Below are positions 12,542 to 25,722 of a stretch of 64,000 bases of DNA, piece after piece (positions within the stretch are counted from its first letter, which is position 1; every line of letters starts with the position of its first letter). Origin of the DNA: Blasia pusilla. Its lineage: Eukaryota; Marchantiophyta; Marchantiopsida; Blasiales. A program made the position numbers and the translations under genes. The stretch lies in the NCBI GenBank assembly GCA_050084515.1, contig CM114275.1:19096001-19160000 (forward strand), written 5' to 3'. The notes under the pieces were generated by a model that was not told the origin of the DNA, searched no databases, and worked only from the letters and a program-made list of their open reading frames with translations.

Positions 12542-12934
12542 TCAATTACGAGGCCGGACCATCAACGAAGTCCATAGCTCCACAGCTTTCAGGGTTGGAA
12601 GCCAATCATCATCAATGAAGGAAGACAGTCTATATTTCATTTGAACTGTTTGAGCAGAAGCAACCCGGTGAATGAGACTTTTTTCATTCCATCCAACGAG
12701 CCTTGTTGTTGTTCCTCGTTCCACGCAGGGCGAATACGTCTAGGATTCAGTCGAATCCACTGGAGCAATATCCAATCGTGCAGCATTCAAATCCACATGC
12801 GCCATGGCAGAGGAAAGACCGAAGGAACCATTAAACACAGGGTCAGTAACGGGCCAACCAAACCTCTCAATAGTCACTTTCTCCTTCAGACGATCTAGAA
12901 GCTGCACTCTTGACTCTGGTGTCATCGTTCTCAT
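12542..12934 (-). pseudogene. Unrecognised reading frame with one stop, possible gene relic
   Basis: On the minus strand one frame runs from about 12934 to a stop at 12542, interrupted by a single TAG near 12737. The upstream part has a protein-like composition: an ESRVQLLDRLKEKV amphipathic stretch, then WPVTDPVFNGSFG. The downstream part reads normally too. No family was recognised. It could be a broken exon, or a chance frame on the complement of plus-strand sequence. Confidence 0.25.
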
Positions 12935-13099
12935 TGCTACTGTGAAATACTCGTTCCCCTCGTTTCACACGAGATGTTTTCCTGTTGAGGAGGCAAACTA
13001 TGGGGAAACAATAACGAGCAATATTATGGAAATTCTGGTTACCCCAGGACGATACTACCTGAGGGTGGGCAGCTGACGGTGGTAACCCTGACACAAGAG

Positions 13100-14773
13100 G
13101 TTGAGTTGGAGCTCTGAATCTGGCTCAAGGCTGAAATGCGTGAGCTACACGTTTTGAAGATCTGCTGAACCCATTGCAAGTTCGCGCCATGTAGTGTACT
13201 GATATGGTCCCTTTCCGATATATATTAGTAACACCCTCAAATTACTGCTATGGCTACTTCCAGATATGTGATCTGCTCTGGCTTGATGGCGGATGCGATA
13301 GGCCACGAAGTGTAATTTTCTTGCCCAGAAAGGCTTCGTGGTTTTTCAACACTCGACAGCGGTTTCTTCACACTGGTAAGAATGCAACGGGGATCTGTGT
13401 CGGTGTGAAATTAAACAAGTTCTAAACTCTACTTTGTATCCCCTCTAATCCTGAACTATATTTTTTAGTTTTATGAAAGAGTTTCAATGATCGGCTATGT
13501 ATGGATGCAAGAATCCCGTCTTACAAAAATAAAAGTCTTAGAATCCACCTGAACGTATTATTTTCAAAATGACACTTTTCAATAAGGAGTAGAAGTACCC
13601 ACCGCAAAAAGTAACCCTCCTCACATCAGGCAGCCCATAACCAAGCAAGTACATGATTCAACACCTCAGTGGATCAAGAGAAGTTTCTCTTTCCATGTCC
13701 TCAGAAACAGAGTAGATGTCACGCTCGCCCTAGAAGTTGAACGGATTTCATTTAGTTTTACGGCTAACCTCTTTTGCCTTAAACCCAAAAGACATCCCAA
13801 ATTGATGCGCACTGTTCCAGTAGGCTGGCTCTTTCCCTAGCCCTTTCCTCTTGGTTGCACATATTCTGAAGTCATGAGGGGCCATCAAAATAACTCCAAA
13901 AATCAAGGCCAGGAAGTTCTAGGGCTGGTAAATACAGTGCACACTAAATGCAAAAGAAGCTGCTCCTGATCAACCTCTTGGCAAAAGGGTGTATCGACTT
14001 CTGTTGTAATATGATGCGCATTGATGTCCAAAGCTCTGAAACTCTGTTCCTCTTGGAACCAGTCAAAGCCCTCGCATTCCAGAAGATCACAAACACTCAT
14101 CCAAAATGTACGACACCATCAAGGGATATAAGCGAGCACTATTACACACAGACTCTTGGAAATCGCTGATAGGTTGAAGGCTCAGTTACCATGGTTGTAA
14201 TTCACCCTCTCTTGTTCGTGACAAATGATCACCAACATCATCATCATCGTCATCATCATCTTTCTAATCATGTAAAACAAGAAGCAGTTCACATCATTCC
14301 CCAAAGACTGGGTTCCTTGACTGATCTGTAAAACCACTGGTGAGTTTGTCAATCGGACATCAGTCATAGGCTGCAGAAATGTGACTATTGTATAGACGCT
14401 GATAGGCCTCCATCAAGGCAACAGATGGGTCCTTTCAGGAACCTTCTGAGCATATACATTGTGATCAAAGATGCAAAATAGACAGGCTGAGACTGGCTCG
14501 TATGTCACAGAGAAAACATGCGCGTGTGTCAGGATTACAGATCAGTCGTAGGTCTGCTCCTGTGAAGCTTTCCACGAGGTGCAAAATATCAAAATGACTG
14601 TACTTGGTGATGAGTGCTTCGCTCAATGGGTCAGATGGTCGTTTTTTGGAAATGGCAAAACCACTAACTATACTCGTTCAGAAGTCGGTCTGGATCATGT
14701 GACCATCCATCAATGTGGTGCTAGAGGAGTGACTGACGAGAGCTGGTTGCCTTCTTACACACATCTCCTGAAG
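13100..14773 (+). other. Possible upstream exons of the 14.8-16.5 kb gene; nothing certain
   Basis: Two stretches look exon-like. About 13330-13376 is preceded by a pyrimidine-rich acceptor (TTTTCTTGCCCAG) and followed by a GTAAG donor. About 14485-14576 is preceded by CAG, is open and rich in Arg/Lys/Ser, and is followed by a GTGCAA donor. Both match the style of the exons that follow, but phases and connections could not be established. A CAT/ATC trinucleotide run lies at about 14236-14262. Confidence 0.3.
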
Positions 14774-16478
14774 TGTAAATGGAGGAGCAATCGAACTGCT
14801 GGCATTCTCGGGCCCCAATCTTCCACCACGAATCCTGGCTCTCTCACCACTATTTCTTCCCCGCAGCATTCTAAGATCCATTCAAGCTCGTTCCAAGAAA
14901 GCGGCTATGGAACCTGCACTGTCAAGCACCAAAAGTGCACTCAGTATACACAGGAGAACTGAACAGCAGGTGAGCTTGCAATTTCCAAGTTGTGGTCGAA
15001 TTTCACTCGCTGTTGGAGAGCTTGTTCATGATTTGTTCTCTGTGGATGAGTCCACACGCTAGATTTAATCTTATCTGGCAACCTCTATGTGATTGAATTC
15101 CAAACACTAAGGCAATAATAACACTTGTGGGGGTTTAGTTTAGCGGTCACCACAAAGCGAGATTCGATGCTTCACGCAGGAAAATTAGATAATTAGGTTC
15201 GTAATCCTTCTGTTTGTTCTTGGTGCATGTAACACTAGTGTTCCTCACTAAAAGCGCAAATGTGATCTGACACTAGTGAGGTTATCAATGGGCTTGCGTG
15301 TATGGTGAAGGGAAAACTAAGTGATTTGAATTTAGCATCTTCTCATAGCTAATAATACCCTTCTCCTCATTGTCCGTTGGCTTGGGTATTTGTCCACGTT
15401 CTTCCTTTCAGGGTAAGCTTTCAGGTTTACAGATCTCATTAGAGCTACTTGGGATGGCCAAAACTGGACGCATTTGGTCTTGAGATATACACAGCTATTG
15501 TAGTGTCATAGAGTAGTACATCTCTCTTTCCTATCTTTGAGGTGTTATCAAAATCCTTTAAGCGTTGGTGAGAAGTTGTATCACTGTTTGGTGTTGCATC
15601 ACACATACTTTCTGCCCACTTCTCTCCAGTCATGGAAATGTGGCAGTTTTCCTTAGACGAAATTGAACAAGTTTTCAGCAGACATATTTGGTCCCTAGCA
15701 GCTATTGGTTCTCAAGTGAGTGCTAATTTCCAAATTGCATACTGCAACAGGATCTCACCTCCAAAAGTGAGAAAGCTATGGACCTACGGCCGATTTCAGT
15801 TCAGCCCCTGCAGCAGCAGGTTAAATCCCCATACAACCTCGGCACCTATGGAAATCTGGCAGTATTCCTTAAATCAAGTTGAACAATTTTCCAGCAGGTG
15901 CTTCACTGTTAATTCTATAGCAGCTACTGGTCTTCAAGTATGCTAATTTCCTTTCTGCGTACTGTGACAGGAACCTACCTCCAAAAGTGAAGGCGCTAGG
16001 GAAGGATGGCCAATTTCAGTTCAGCCCCTGCAGCAGGAGGTTAAATCCCATGACAACCTCCACAATTCCCACTACTATGCCGAACATCGAGGGATATTCA
16101 TGCAAATAACCAATTATCTCTTTCCCATCCACTGTTTGAAGCGAGTTCAGTCCAGTAAGCTATTAATTCGGATCTTACTTGCTTACTGCAACAGGAGGCT
16201 CATTCAAAAAGCGAGACAACTATGATAAGTGAGCCAAGTCCAACTTTGCCCACACATCAATCCAATCCTATTTCAGTTGGCCAAATCAAAGCTCTCCTCA
16301 AGAACCAACAAGGATATATGAAACTCAACGCGTTGATTGCAATATTCCACCCATGGATGAAAACTCCTCATGTAAGTTTATTTGCCTTATTAACCCTTCC
16401 TCATTGCAGAGTAAATGTAAAGGAAAATCCTCATTCTGTGAACACAAATTTCCACCCACACCACATAGGATATTCTGA
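14774..16478 (+). CDS. Unrecognised multi-exon gene with tandemly duplicated exons (partial model)
   Basis: I do not recognise the protein. Proposed exons: ~14774-14969 (ends RRTEQQ), 15751-15819, 15971-16039, 16195-16371 and 16410-16478 (ends in TGA). All but the first have CAG acceptors; the first follows AAG. The first four end at GT donors. The internal exons are phase 0 on both sides. Two are exactly 69 bp and paralogous: both carry TSKSE near the start and the block PISVQPLQQ at the end. The third related exon begins EAHSKSE and contains PISVGQIKALLKNQQ. The first exon is rich in Arg, Lys and Ser. Alternative 3' ends are possible: a GATATAG-starting open stretch at about 16752-16857 follows a CTACAG acceptor and ends in TGA. 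The 5' end is unknown and may lie as far up as the GC island at 7.7-10.9 kb. No domain is visible, and the composition suggests a disordered, possibly nuclear protein. Confidence 0.45.
15632..16052 (+). repeat. ~216-bp tandem duplication carrying an exon and its flanking intron
   Basis: Unit 1 (15632-~15835) and unit 2 (15848-~16052) both run ATGGAAAT(G/C)TGGCAGT, a TGAACAA.TTT.CAGCAG phrase, GCAGCTA(T/C)TGGT, an ACTG(C/T)(A/G)ACAG acceptor, the 69-bp exon, then GTTAAATCCC. A third, more diverged partial unit (GCTTACTGCAACAG at ~16181) precedes exon 16195. Exon and intron were duplicated together, which explains the paralogous exons. Confidence 0.75.
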
Positions 16479-17743
16479 TGTTGAAGCAAGATAAATATCT
16501 TTTCGTGTGGGCTACAGAAAACTATCAACAGAAACACTAATGCTAACAACAGAAAACCTCAGTGAACTTCCGGTTAGAATTTTCTCATTTTGCTACAGGA
16601 TGAGTGTCTTTTCATAAATGCTACATAACATCTTCCACAGTAATTCATGAAGTTTTGAAAACCTCCTTCTTTATCCTTTTGAATAAACTTTCGCATCTCT
16701 TGACATTCATACACCCTAACTTGCCTAAATTACTCTTTATGTATGCTACAGGATATAGAATCCTTCGTGGATTGCATCTCTGATAATTTCAATGTAATAT
16801 ATCATTCAGCGGATAGAGACTCAGTATATGTCCATCTATCAACTGAGAAAAGTTGATGCTCCACTTTTTGGGAAAAAAGGGTGGACAGATGGAAATTCAA
16901 AATAATAAAAACTCGTTGCACAAGATGAAATAATATTTACATGAAGTATGTTCAAAAAGTCAAGTAAATCTACCCAACATTAAAATTTCTCACCATTTAT
17001 CTTCAGAATTTTTTTTCTACAAGGTAATGTTACATTTACACATCTCACTTGTAAAATAAAATAAAATATGCCTTTATATAATTTAACATAATTTCCTGCG
17101 GTTGCTGATGTGTATCTTCACTAGCTACACGTCTTTCTCAATTCTCGCCAACAATGAATAAACGTTCTGATATGTTTGTACGAAAGCCAAATTTTCCACA
17201 ATTCTATCTGGCCATGGCCATAAGTTACTTCACTTCAGGTACTTTTTCTTTTACCCTTTGTGGCCTTGGAAATTTAGTGTATGCTACTCCACAAAACCTA
17301 TCCATTCATTTCTGTTCTCTTGGAAAGTCAAATACGTCAGTTTGAAAACTAATTCATACACTACTTTTTCATATCATTTTATCCCTATCCACAAAGATTG
17401 CAAACCAACAGATTCACATTGCAACACCAAAAGTTGGGATGCATGATGTTCAAACTCCACATGAACAGGAAAAATACTACTAAACTGTGTCTATGTGGAT
17501 AGTGTAAGTGAATAGGCATCCCCAAAAATAATTGTTTATCTTCAACATCCCCCCAGCAGACACCAGGGAACTTGCTGTAAGAAATTAGTGTACACACTCA
17601 ACAGAAGATGAAGTCATGGATGCTGAAGAAATAAGAGCTAATTTCGGGTCAAAATTTTACCTTCCCGATAGATTGTCCAAGTGACTTCGCTGACGCAAAC
17701 AGAGCACCTCCTCACCCCAACAACGTTGCTTTGAAGTACGATA
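16479..17743. other. Intergenic, convergent gene ends
   Basis: This lies between the plus-strand gene ending near 16478 (or 16858) and the minus-strand SH2 gene ending at 17744, so it should contain both 3' UTRs. No independent gene was seen. Confidence 0.5.
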
Positions 17744-20700
17744 CTAAAGAAGGCCGCCTGCATCCTTACTCTCGGTGACAATGTATCTTTTCGGTTCTGG
17801 TTGAAAGTTAGACACAGATCTACAGTCCTTCTTTGGAAGCTTCTTCTGCTTGTCCATAACCAGTAGGACATGGCACTCTAAGAGATACGGAGAAGTGAAC
17901 ACAATGTCAGAACGCCTGCAAAGAACTTTACATCCTTTACTGGCACTTGCAGCTCGCACTGCACTCACTCTGTTCTTTTTATCAGAGTAAACGATAAATC
18001 ATCTTGCTACTTCTGATCCTTGGTAACTTGGTATAATAAAATGAGACTGGTTACATTGATCCTATTTATGTAGAAGTGCTATAAAATTTGCCGTGTTGTT
18101 ATTATTTCATCAACTTTTAATGTTATAGAAATATGCCATGACTTTATAGCATACAGGAGAAAATACTTACTTGCACAGTTGTGTCAATTCTGGTTGTGAA
18201 AGGAGCTGCTCAGATAAAGGTCTATCTCCCGTGTTGAACCTGTACCAAAAATTCTGTATGATGAAAAACAGCTCTCATCTTCTTCACAAATGAGCATCTT
18301 GAGCAACATCTGGAAGACAGATGATAGATGATTGCATGTGCTAGATAGAAGGAAACAATGATCCAGGTGTCATTCAGATAATACTAGTAGAGATTCAGAG
18401 TATTAAGAATCCCAAACGAATGAGTTGAAAGCTTATGAGAATACAATTCAAAACCAAGTACTTACCCTGAACTTTCATCAAGCGACAGGAGCTTGTGGTT
18501 GATTTTCATATCATGACCCACATAACTTACGACCAAAGCACCTGCATCAGGATGAGGCCAAAGGCGAGAGCTGGCAAACCGAAGTAAGAATGTCCCTGGT
18601 TTTGCCATAGCCTCAGGCCCTCTGAGTAGTGTTTCAACCTCCTCACGTGAAATCATACCCTCAATCCACTTGGGTTCCTCATTATCCCATGTGGCATGAA
18701 GGGGTGAAGATCTTAACGCTAGTGCAATTGGATAGATCCAGCACCATAACCTTTCTAATTCTTCCCTTGCAACAAAGTCACCACAACCAGCTACTGCTTT
18801 CAAAAATTCCTTGTCCTGCATTCTCCAGAATAACTTCCTTGAGCTTCTGTTCTCAAACTCCAAGCATTCCAAACACTATGGGACCTAATTGAAATGATGA
18901 AATCGAAGGACAGAACTTGATCTCAAGTATGGTATCGGAGAGTGATTTAGCTGTGTACCTTGTTAGATAGCATCCGATTGACACAACCAGATATTTTTGT
19001 GAATCGCTTTTCAATAAGAGTCATCACCTGGGTCCACACTGGAGGAAATGCTTCACTGGTAGCTTTTGACCAAAGGTCGTTTGCATCCAGTAGAAGGTTT
19101 TTCGCGAGGAGGATTTGATACCTGATCCAGTGATCGGTCTATCAATCAATCAATCAATGAAGCTTCCCCTTATTATGAGAGCAAATTTATTTATGTCTTT
19201 ACAAACATTTTGACTCGAATCAAAAGGACTAAGGTGAGGAAAAAGACACTGACTCACCCATCATGTCGACAACCTGTGCATTGAGATACTCGGGTGGCAA
19301 ATTCAGTAAGCTCTTGGTCCGTTTTACCCATGACAAAAAGTTTCAGAAACTCCGCTCGGCCATGAATGCTTTCGAGACAGTACTTGAAGACCACATAATC
19401 AGATACTGAAGAACAGCTTTTCGGAGACGGAAAACTGTCTCCATCAACTGGATTTGTGAATCGAAAGTTGCCTTCCCCCTGGGTCTCCAGTTTGATTCCC
19501 AACTCTACAGCTTCACCCATGGAAGAATCTATTTGTCTGGGTATCCTCCCAGATATTCCTGGATGAGAACCTGGCCAGTTTCTGCACGTTGCTAGTGTAG
19601 CTGCAGGGTGGATTGGCCTCTGTAAATGCAGTCCAGACTGAGCATCTCCATTGGCTATAGGCACACCCAACTGGCTTTCAGAGGGGCCATGTAGGAAGCC
19701 TCCTCTTCCATTGACCAGAGCTGGACTGAGTGCTTTGTCTACTCCAGTCCTGTTCCGTTTCAGTGGGATCTGTCCTCTGGCCAAGTAGCAGGACCCATTC
19801 CCTACAGATGAAGGAGCATTTACTCCATTGCCATTACAATCCCCGAGAATTGGAGGTGCCTCTGATGTGATTGTATCCTCTGCAATGGGTGATATGGCTC
19901 CATCAAGGGGGAAAGTTGACGGATGAGATCGCTTCCATGGTGCAACTGGAGTGCGATGATTTCGGTTCCGAGACACACACCTTATGGGCCGAGAAAAAAC
20001 TCGTAAAAATGGGTACTTGGGCGTATTTGGAGAATCAAAGCACACTCTGAAGAGCCGATTGTCGCACTTTGAAGATAGCTGCAGGAGACATTGACACCGC
20101 CAATGGAAGTAAGGTTCATCATCCTCCAGACAGACAAAGACAGTAACCAATACCAGCTGTAAAACATCCTCAACTCAATATTAAACTTAGCAATTGAAAA
20201 CGAATGAAGTGGCCATCACTGACGCACCCACTAGTGCAATAATTGAGTACACATGGATAATCTTGCCCTGATAATGAAGAAGTGGTAGCTTTGGTGGAGA
20301 ATAATCTTTGCGTTTTTCAGGCACACAGATAGCAGTATCATGCTGAGAGAAGATTTGAAGCATAGATTTCACTAGTCTATTTTTCAGGCACTAACCTGAG
20401 ATATTTTCAACTTGAATGAGGCACGGCCATGCATCAGTTTTATGGGTCGTTCAGTTGATGGAAATTCTACACCATCAAAAGTGGTCAGAAGAGGGGCCTC
20501 CGCTTCATCCTTTGGCTTCTCTACAGGCAACCCCGTATCTGCGTATACGAGAAAAGCAACCAGCTGACATGACAAACAGTAAAGTTGGGTGTCAGAAAAT
20601 TGGAGCATGCGACCACTGCATTGAAAAGCACATGATTTAAAAAGTGCCCACACTTTTACCTCCATTTCCTTGTGGATGGAACGCCCCAGAGCATCCAGGA

Positions 20701-23700
20701 GGGCTACATCAAGGGCAAAGTTGCGGCGACAAGAGGCCTGGAAAGCATCAAATGTCACAGATCATTACTTTGCCTCAAAGAAAAGAAAAATATTACTGCT
20801 CCTGCAGAGCAACTACGTCCATGTTGTAACTGCAACTGTGAGATCAGGAACAAAATTACTTTTTACTTCATATTTTTACCTTGAAAGGTTACTTTCTATC
20901 AGTAGGTAAGCAAGCCAGCAACTGCCTTATAAGACCAAGAGGCTCACCAGAGCACTCTCATCTCTCCCCTACTTTCCCCACCTCCTGGACCTGCGAACTT
21001 CTTGAGTGCTGCATCTCAGCCTGGGCCGCTGACCTCTTGTGGAGGAATGAGTTGATGTTGCCAAGGATCTACTGGGTGTACATACAGTGTGCTGCTTAAA
21101 GAGTCATCAATACTGTAGAGAGTCTCTTCTTCCGTCTATAGCAATCTCTCTCATCGCTTTGTAAGTACAAGGTTCTTTCTCATTTCTCATCTATGAAGCT
21201 ATCCATGTGTAACTGTAATCTGATGCGATTTTTGGACTGACTTGAGAAACAGATCAGTTCCAGCGTCGTAAGCAGATCTGTGTTTCTGGTCGAGTTACTT
21301 TTCATCGGTCATTACTGTTCGCAATGTGGCTGCAAAAGAGTTTCTTCAGTGGAATCACGCTCCTATAATGTTATCAAAACTGAGAAAAACTATATGTCTT
21401 GTCCATGACGGTAACCAGTGGTAGAATTGACATGGGAGCTACAACGGTGAACGAAATTAAGTCCCAGTTGAGCCACAAACACTTTTGAGGCAATCGACAT
21501 ACAGGCCATGAACCACTGAATGTTGCAAGGTGCATATGATAATGACCATGGGTCATTCCTGGAACATATCTAGTGGGTAACTAGCAAACAGTTAATGGTT
21601 TGAAAAATTCTTATCCAAAAATTGTCAGACTACTTATAGCTCAGGAATGACATAGACTCTACACTGAAAATGGTTTGAATCGTTTCCATTGAAATACATG
21701 TCTTTGAACTCTTACAAATAGTAGTCTGCATCAACCCAGGGATCAATCATGATTCTCATGTTTGCCTCATGATTTTGCAACTGAGTTCCAAAAACAATCT
21801 TCCAATGTTATCCTCGAGGGTAAGGGTATGGTAAAGAGATCCCAGAAGATAAACGTGGGAGTATAAACGTTTTGAATCTTGAAAAAACTGTTGATATCTA
21901 GTTTAGTCATGCCCTAACACTAGTTAGTTACATACTAACTTAGCTGGATACTAACTTAGTTAGCTGGACACAACTTAAAGCTCTTCTATCTTTTTTGGGC
22001 AATCTCGGATTACAGCTGGCCACCATCATGTACCTAGGGTCTAGATCTGTTCAAGAAGATCTAAGGGTCAGAAATGCTCTCTCCGACGTATATATTGTCT
22101 CTGCTTAGAGTCAGAGGATAATTCCACAGTTCACACAGCTTTTGGTGAGGACTCCTGAAGTTCTTGGTGTGTTGGGAAGCACTGGCCCTGCTACAGGGTG
22201 AACCCATAGAAAGGAAGAGGAGACTGACACTGAGTTCTGTGTTTGCTAGAGCCTCACAGGAAGGCAGGTCGCTTATTCCGGATAGTTGATGAAGATTGTT
22301 TGTGCTTAGTGATGAAAGCAGAGTGTGATCTTAGAGCTGAAGACATCTGAGGATTTAAGTTGTGAGTGCAAGGTGTGACTATGTAGAAAACTCCTTAGAA
22401 TCTGATAGATCATAAGGAGGATCACACTATGATAGTGGTCTGATTCAACACATGAGCTAGAAACTGATTTTCGGATTGTGCACATTGAACTCATGGTTGG
22501 ATTAGCTGAAGCGAGTTCTGACTTTGCACACTGAGATACTTCTGCTGGTCTACCTTCTCAACATTGACAGCCTTTTCTCACCTGCCTTTCACATCAAAGT
22601 TCTTTGTCTTCATTGCTGTGCCCAGTCTGGGATTCAGCAACCATGGCTTTCTTACCTTTCATTCCAGTGCAGCTAGGTTTGCAGATGGTCATGATTTCCA
22701 AGCAACGAGTACTTGTCAGTGCTAAGTTGTAGGTTTTTCTGTAGACCCTAAAGAAGTCACTGCAGAAATTCTACAACAGCCTTCTCATACACGCATGTAT
22801 ATAAAAGAAAGACAAAGCCAGACATAATTGACGAGAACAGCTCGTCCAATACCACAGCAGATCAACAACAATCATTACCTTTCCACCCACAACGCTCCAA
22901 ATACCATCTCCACCCTCTTCCAACTCATGATCATCGGATGCCCCAGAGGGCCCATCGAGTAAAAGCTCTAGAGGAGGATTCTGCTAAACACATCCATGAA
23001 AAATTCCCAGAAACGTGAGCATAGTAGTGTCAAAAAAACTCATCAATCCCACACTGAGGACAATGATGAGAGTGGAACAGTTTTGCCATGTATGTACACC
23101 CAGCTACTCAAGATGTATGTTCCAAGCTTCAAACCAGACGATGAATAGTTGTCGAGCCACAGGATGCACCTTGACATAGTGATTTGTAACTATGGGTTGT
23201 GGGAGCACTCGGACATAGTAGGCAAACCCCACCACTGACGGGCTCACAGCCCGGCCTTTCCCTCCAAAAAGATCGATTTTCTCTTGCTCGTCCTCGGCAT
23301 CCTCTTTCGTTGCAGGAGAAGCAATACGGCTTTCACCGACAACCACTCCATCCATGTGAAGGCGTGCAATGTCCAGCCCAATCTGCGTTGACATGCGCAT
23401 TATCAGACGACACTCCACCTCGTCATCAAACAAACCGATATAGGGTGAACTGTGTAGAATTCTGAAAAGAAGTAGCACAAGGAGATACCCATCCAGTGTC
23501 ATCTCGTTGATGGGAATTTAGAATTTGAAATGGCAGAGGAAAGCCTTCGACACAAAATCGAGGGACCTTTTCAATGTTTGGTTGTGGTCCTGTTGCTGAC
23601 TGACATAGTTGAGCTGAGAATAAGGAATTGCGAACCACTAAACATCGAGGCGATACACTCACATTGCTCTACGGTTCATGTTCTCCAGCTTGTAAAGCCC

Positions 23701-25001
23701 AAAACAGAAAAGAAGAAAGGAAAAAAAAAAGCATCTCATCAACTGCAATTGCAGCCGCCCGTACAAATCCATGCATCATGTTAAAAAGTGCACCTACTTC
23801 ACAGAACTCAACTGCAGGCTCTGTGAAACGGTGTGGCCTAAAAACTGGTACAAGGGGAGATGGCTTTCAACCAGGTTCAATCGACCCTCTCAGGTACATC
23901 AGGTGGTTTCCTCCTCCTTCAATGGTCCATCGTATTGTCGTCAGAACAGAATCCATCAATGCTGTGTTCATCTTAGTAGTGCGCTGAGCGAGAGACTGCC
24001 CAACCCGAAAGCGGCGTTATTCGGACCACATCCTCCCGGTCGCCCAACTGGGAGGTACCATGAGTGGAGACGAACGAGCAGGGGAGATCCGAATCTCTAA
24101 ATGAAGAGGAGAACTTGATAAGTAGATTAGATAATATGGGATGGATCAACCCATCTTGCTGTTTGCTATTGGGAAAGAGATGCTATTAAGGACCACTGAG
24201 AGGATTCGAAAAGTACCTCACAACCAACGTGCACCCACTTCTCCATCGGGCATGGTAGATCGGCAAGCACCAATTCGTGCCCATTGGAGTCGTCGGAATC
24301 GCTACCCACCGCGCGCAGTGCATGCAATGCCAGCTTACGATCGGCATCCAGCGTGAGGAAGGGTACCGCTGCGAGGCCCTCCAAGCGGCCCTGTTCACAC
24401 GAAATTGGAGCCATCAACGGGGCCGCATCAGTCTCCTAGACCACAATGACATAAGAATCTGAGTACCTGCTGCCTAATGTCGACAACCCTTCTTTCAGCT
24501 GCAGCAAAAGACCCCAACATTCCATTGACCACAATGATCATCACATTGGACCCAGCCCTCAGCACGTGTTGGAATAATCAATCGAGCGAGAAGTGATACA
24601 TGCACTTCATAAGACGGATAAACCGTCACTGCTAGGAATCTCTCCCCCTATACCCCCCTTCCCCCCCCCCCCGGGCCCGTCTCCAAGCCAAATGCGAAAT
24701 TGAAACGTCTTACAAAGAGCGCCTGCGAAATCCGAGTCTAGATAAGCCTTCCACCAACTATTTTTTCAGTTCCACTCAGCTTTGGTACTCGACCATCATC
24801 ATAGAGATTCCATATCTGCAGGCGTATCTTCACCTGGCGGATAAGGAAACCGGGCTTGCTGCTTTTCAGAAGATATATCCAGAAGCAAAGAGTGAGCGTC
24901 CGATGTTCATGGGCGCCGCCGTTGCCAAATGTCACCCACAGTGCCTCCAGAGGCAAATAGTCATCGTCACCAAAGACAGCACCTTCACTCTTTGATCCCA
25001 T
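17744..25001 (-). CDS. STAT-like linker-SH2 domain protein (plant SHA/SHB type)
   Basis: Eleven exons on the minus strand, 5' to 3': 25001-24834, 24435-24217, 23382-23170, 22980-22879, 20737-20660, 20563-20396, 20078-19258, 19121-18959, 18815-18466, 18239-18171 and 17969-17744. All have GT-AG introns with consistent phases, giving about 858 residues. The N-terminal half shows the plant-specific region (LTLCFWIYLL, EKWVHVGCE, DGIWSVVGGK, LVAFLVYADTGLPVEK). The linker includes VVFKYCLESIHGRAEFLK and LWCWIYPIALALRSSPLH. The SH2 domain is at about 694-775 and carries KPGTFLLRFASSRLWPHPDA; the phosphotyrosine-binding arginine (about 723, FLLRF) is intact. Plant proteins of this class are related to metazoan STATs and are expected to act through phosphotyrosine recognition, though their pathways are poorly known. 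Exon 7 holds a low-complexity insert between conserved blocks, and the C-terminus extends ~75 residues past the usual end, making the protein longer than the Arabidopsis type. Intron 4 is ~2.1 kb. The ATG was chosen because GDDDYLPL and the conserved block follow directly and it is the first in frame. Confidence 0.88.
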
Positions 25002-25684
25002 AGCTCATCAGCTTCCTGGGACCTCCACCAATTACAACCTCATGTCTAAGTTTTGTCGCCTGCCTCCATTACTAGCACTCCCACCATTTTCCGAACAGAC
25101 CATGCCTTACATCTAGCTCTGTGTCAAGTACAAGCTATAAACCCCAGAAGTATGCTGGGAGTGAACACAGAATTACCCACGACGAAATTACTCCCCTGCA
25201 CTGGAATCGGGGGAGTGAAATCCGTCACTACTCAGCGGCAGTGCACTGCATAACTCGCACTGCGAGCTCCTCCGCTTTATTTCCGTCAAAAGCGGACTCT
25301 GCAGGGGAAATTGAGACTTGGGGTGGGAGAAACGACGAGCTCATGCTCTGGAATTCCCAATTCAGCCGACACGGGCAGAGCAGCAGCCCTCCGATCGAGT
25401 GTACTCGAGAGCTGAACTTTTGTTCGGGAAGACGAGGCAGTTGAACAATCCCTGCCGCTTCTCCACGACCCATCGTAATCCACTTCCGCAAGCATAGCTC
25501 CAGCGACAGCCCATGATCCCCTCGATCGCTACGCTTTCTCCCTCTGTCCTACCCCACATTTCCAAGAACTACAATTCTCAATTCGCCTCACTCCCAGACG
25601 CGCCTTGCCCATCTCTTCTCCTCCAAATCCTCCCACCACCCTCTTTCCGACAATCTTGAAACGATGTAAACCCCTCCATCTTCC

Positions 25685-25722
<38 letters not shown>

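Noticed and set aside
15125-15185. tRNA-like A and B box words (TTTAGCGGT and GATTCGAT)
   Set aside because: No cloverleaf could be formed: acceptor and anticodon stems do not pair.
19140-19160. (ATCA)n run next to an SH2 gene exon, and similar short runs such as (GAAT)n at 44298
   Set aside because: Ordinary microsatellites without evident role.
24660-24672. Homopolymer C run in an intron of the SH2 gene
   Set aside because: Simple-sequence tract, possibly of uncertain length in the assembly; no functional reading.
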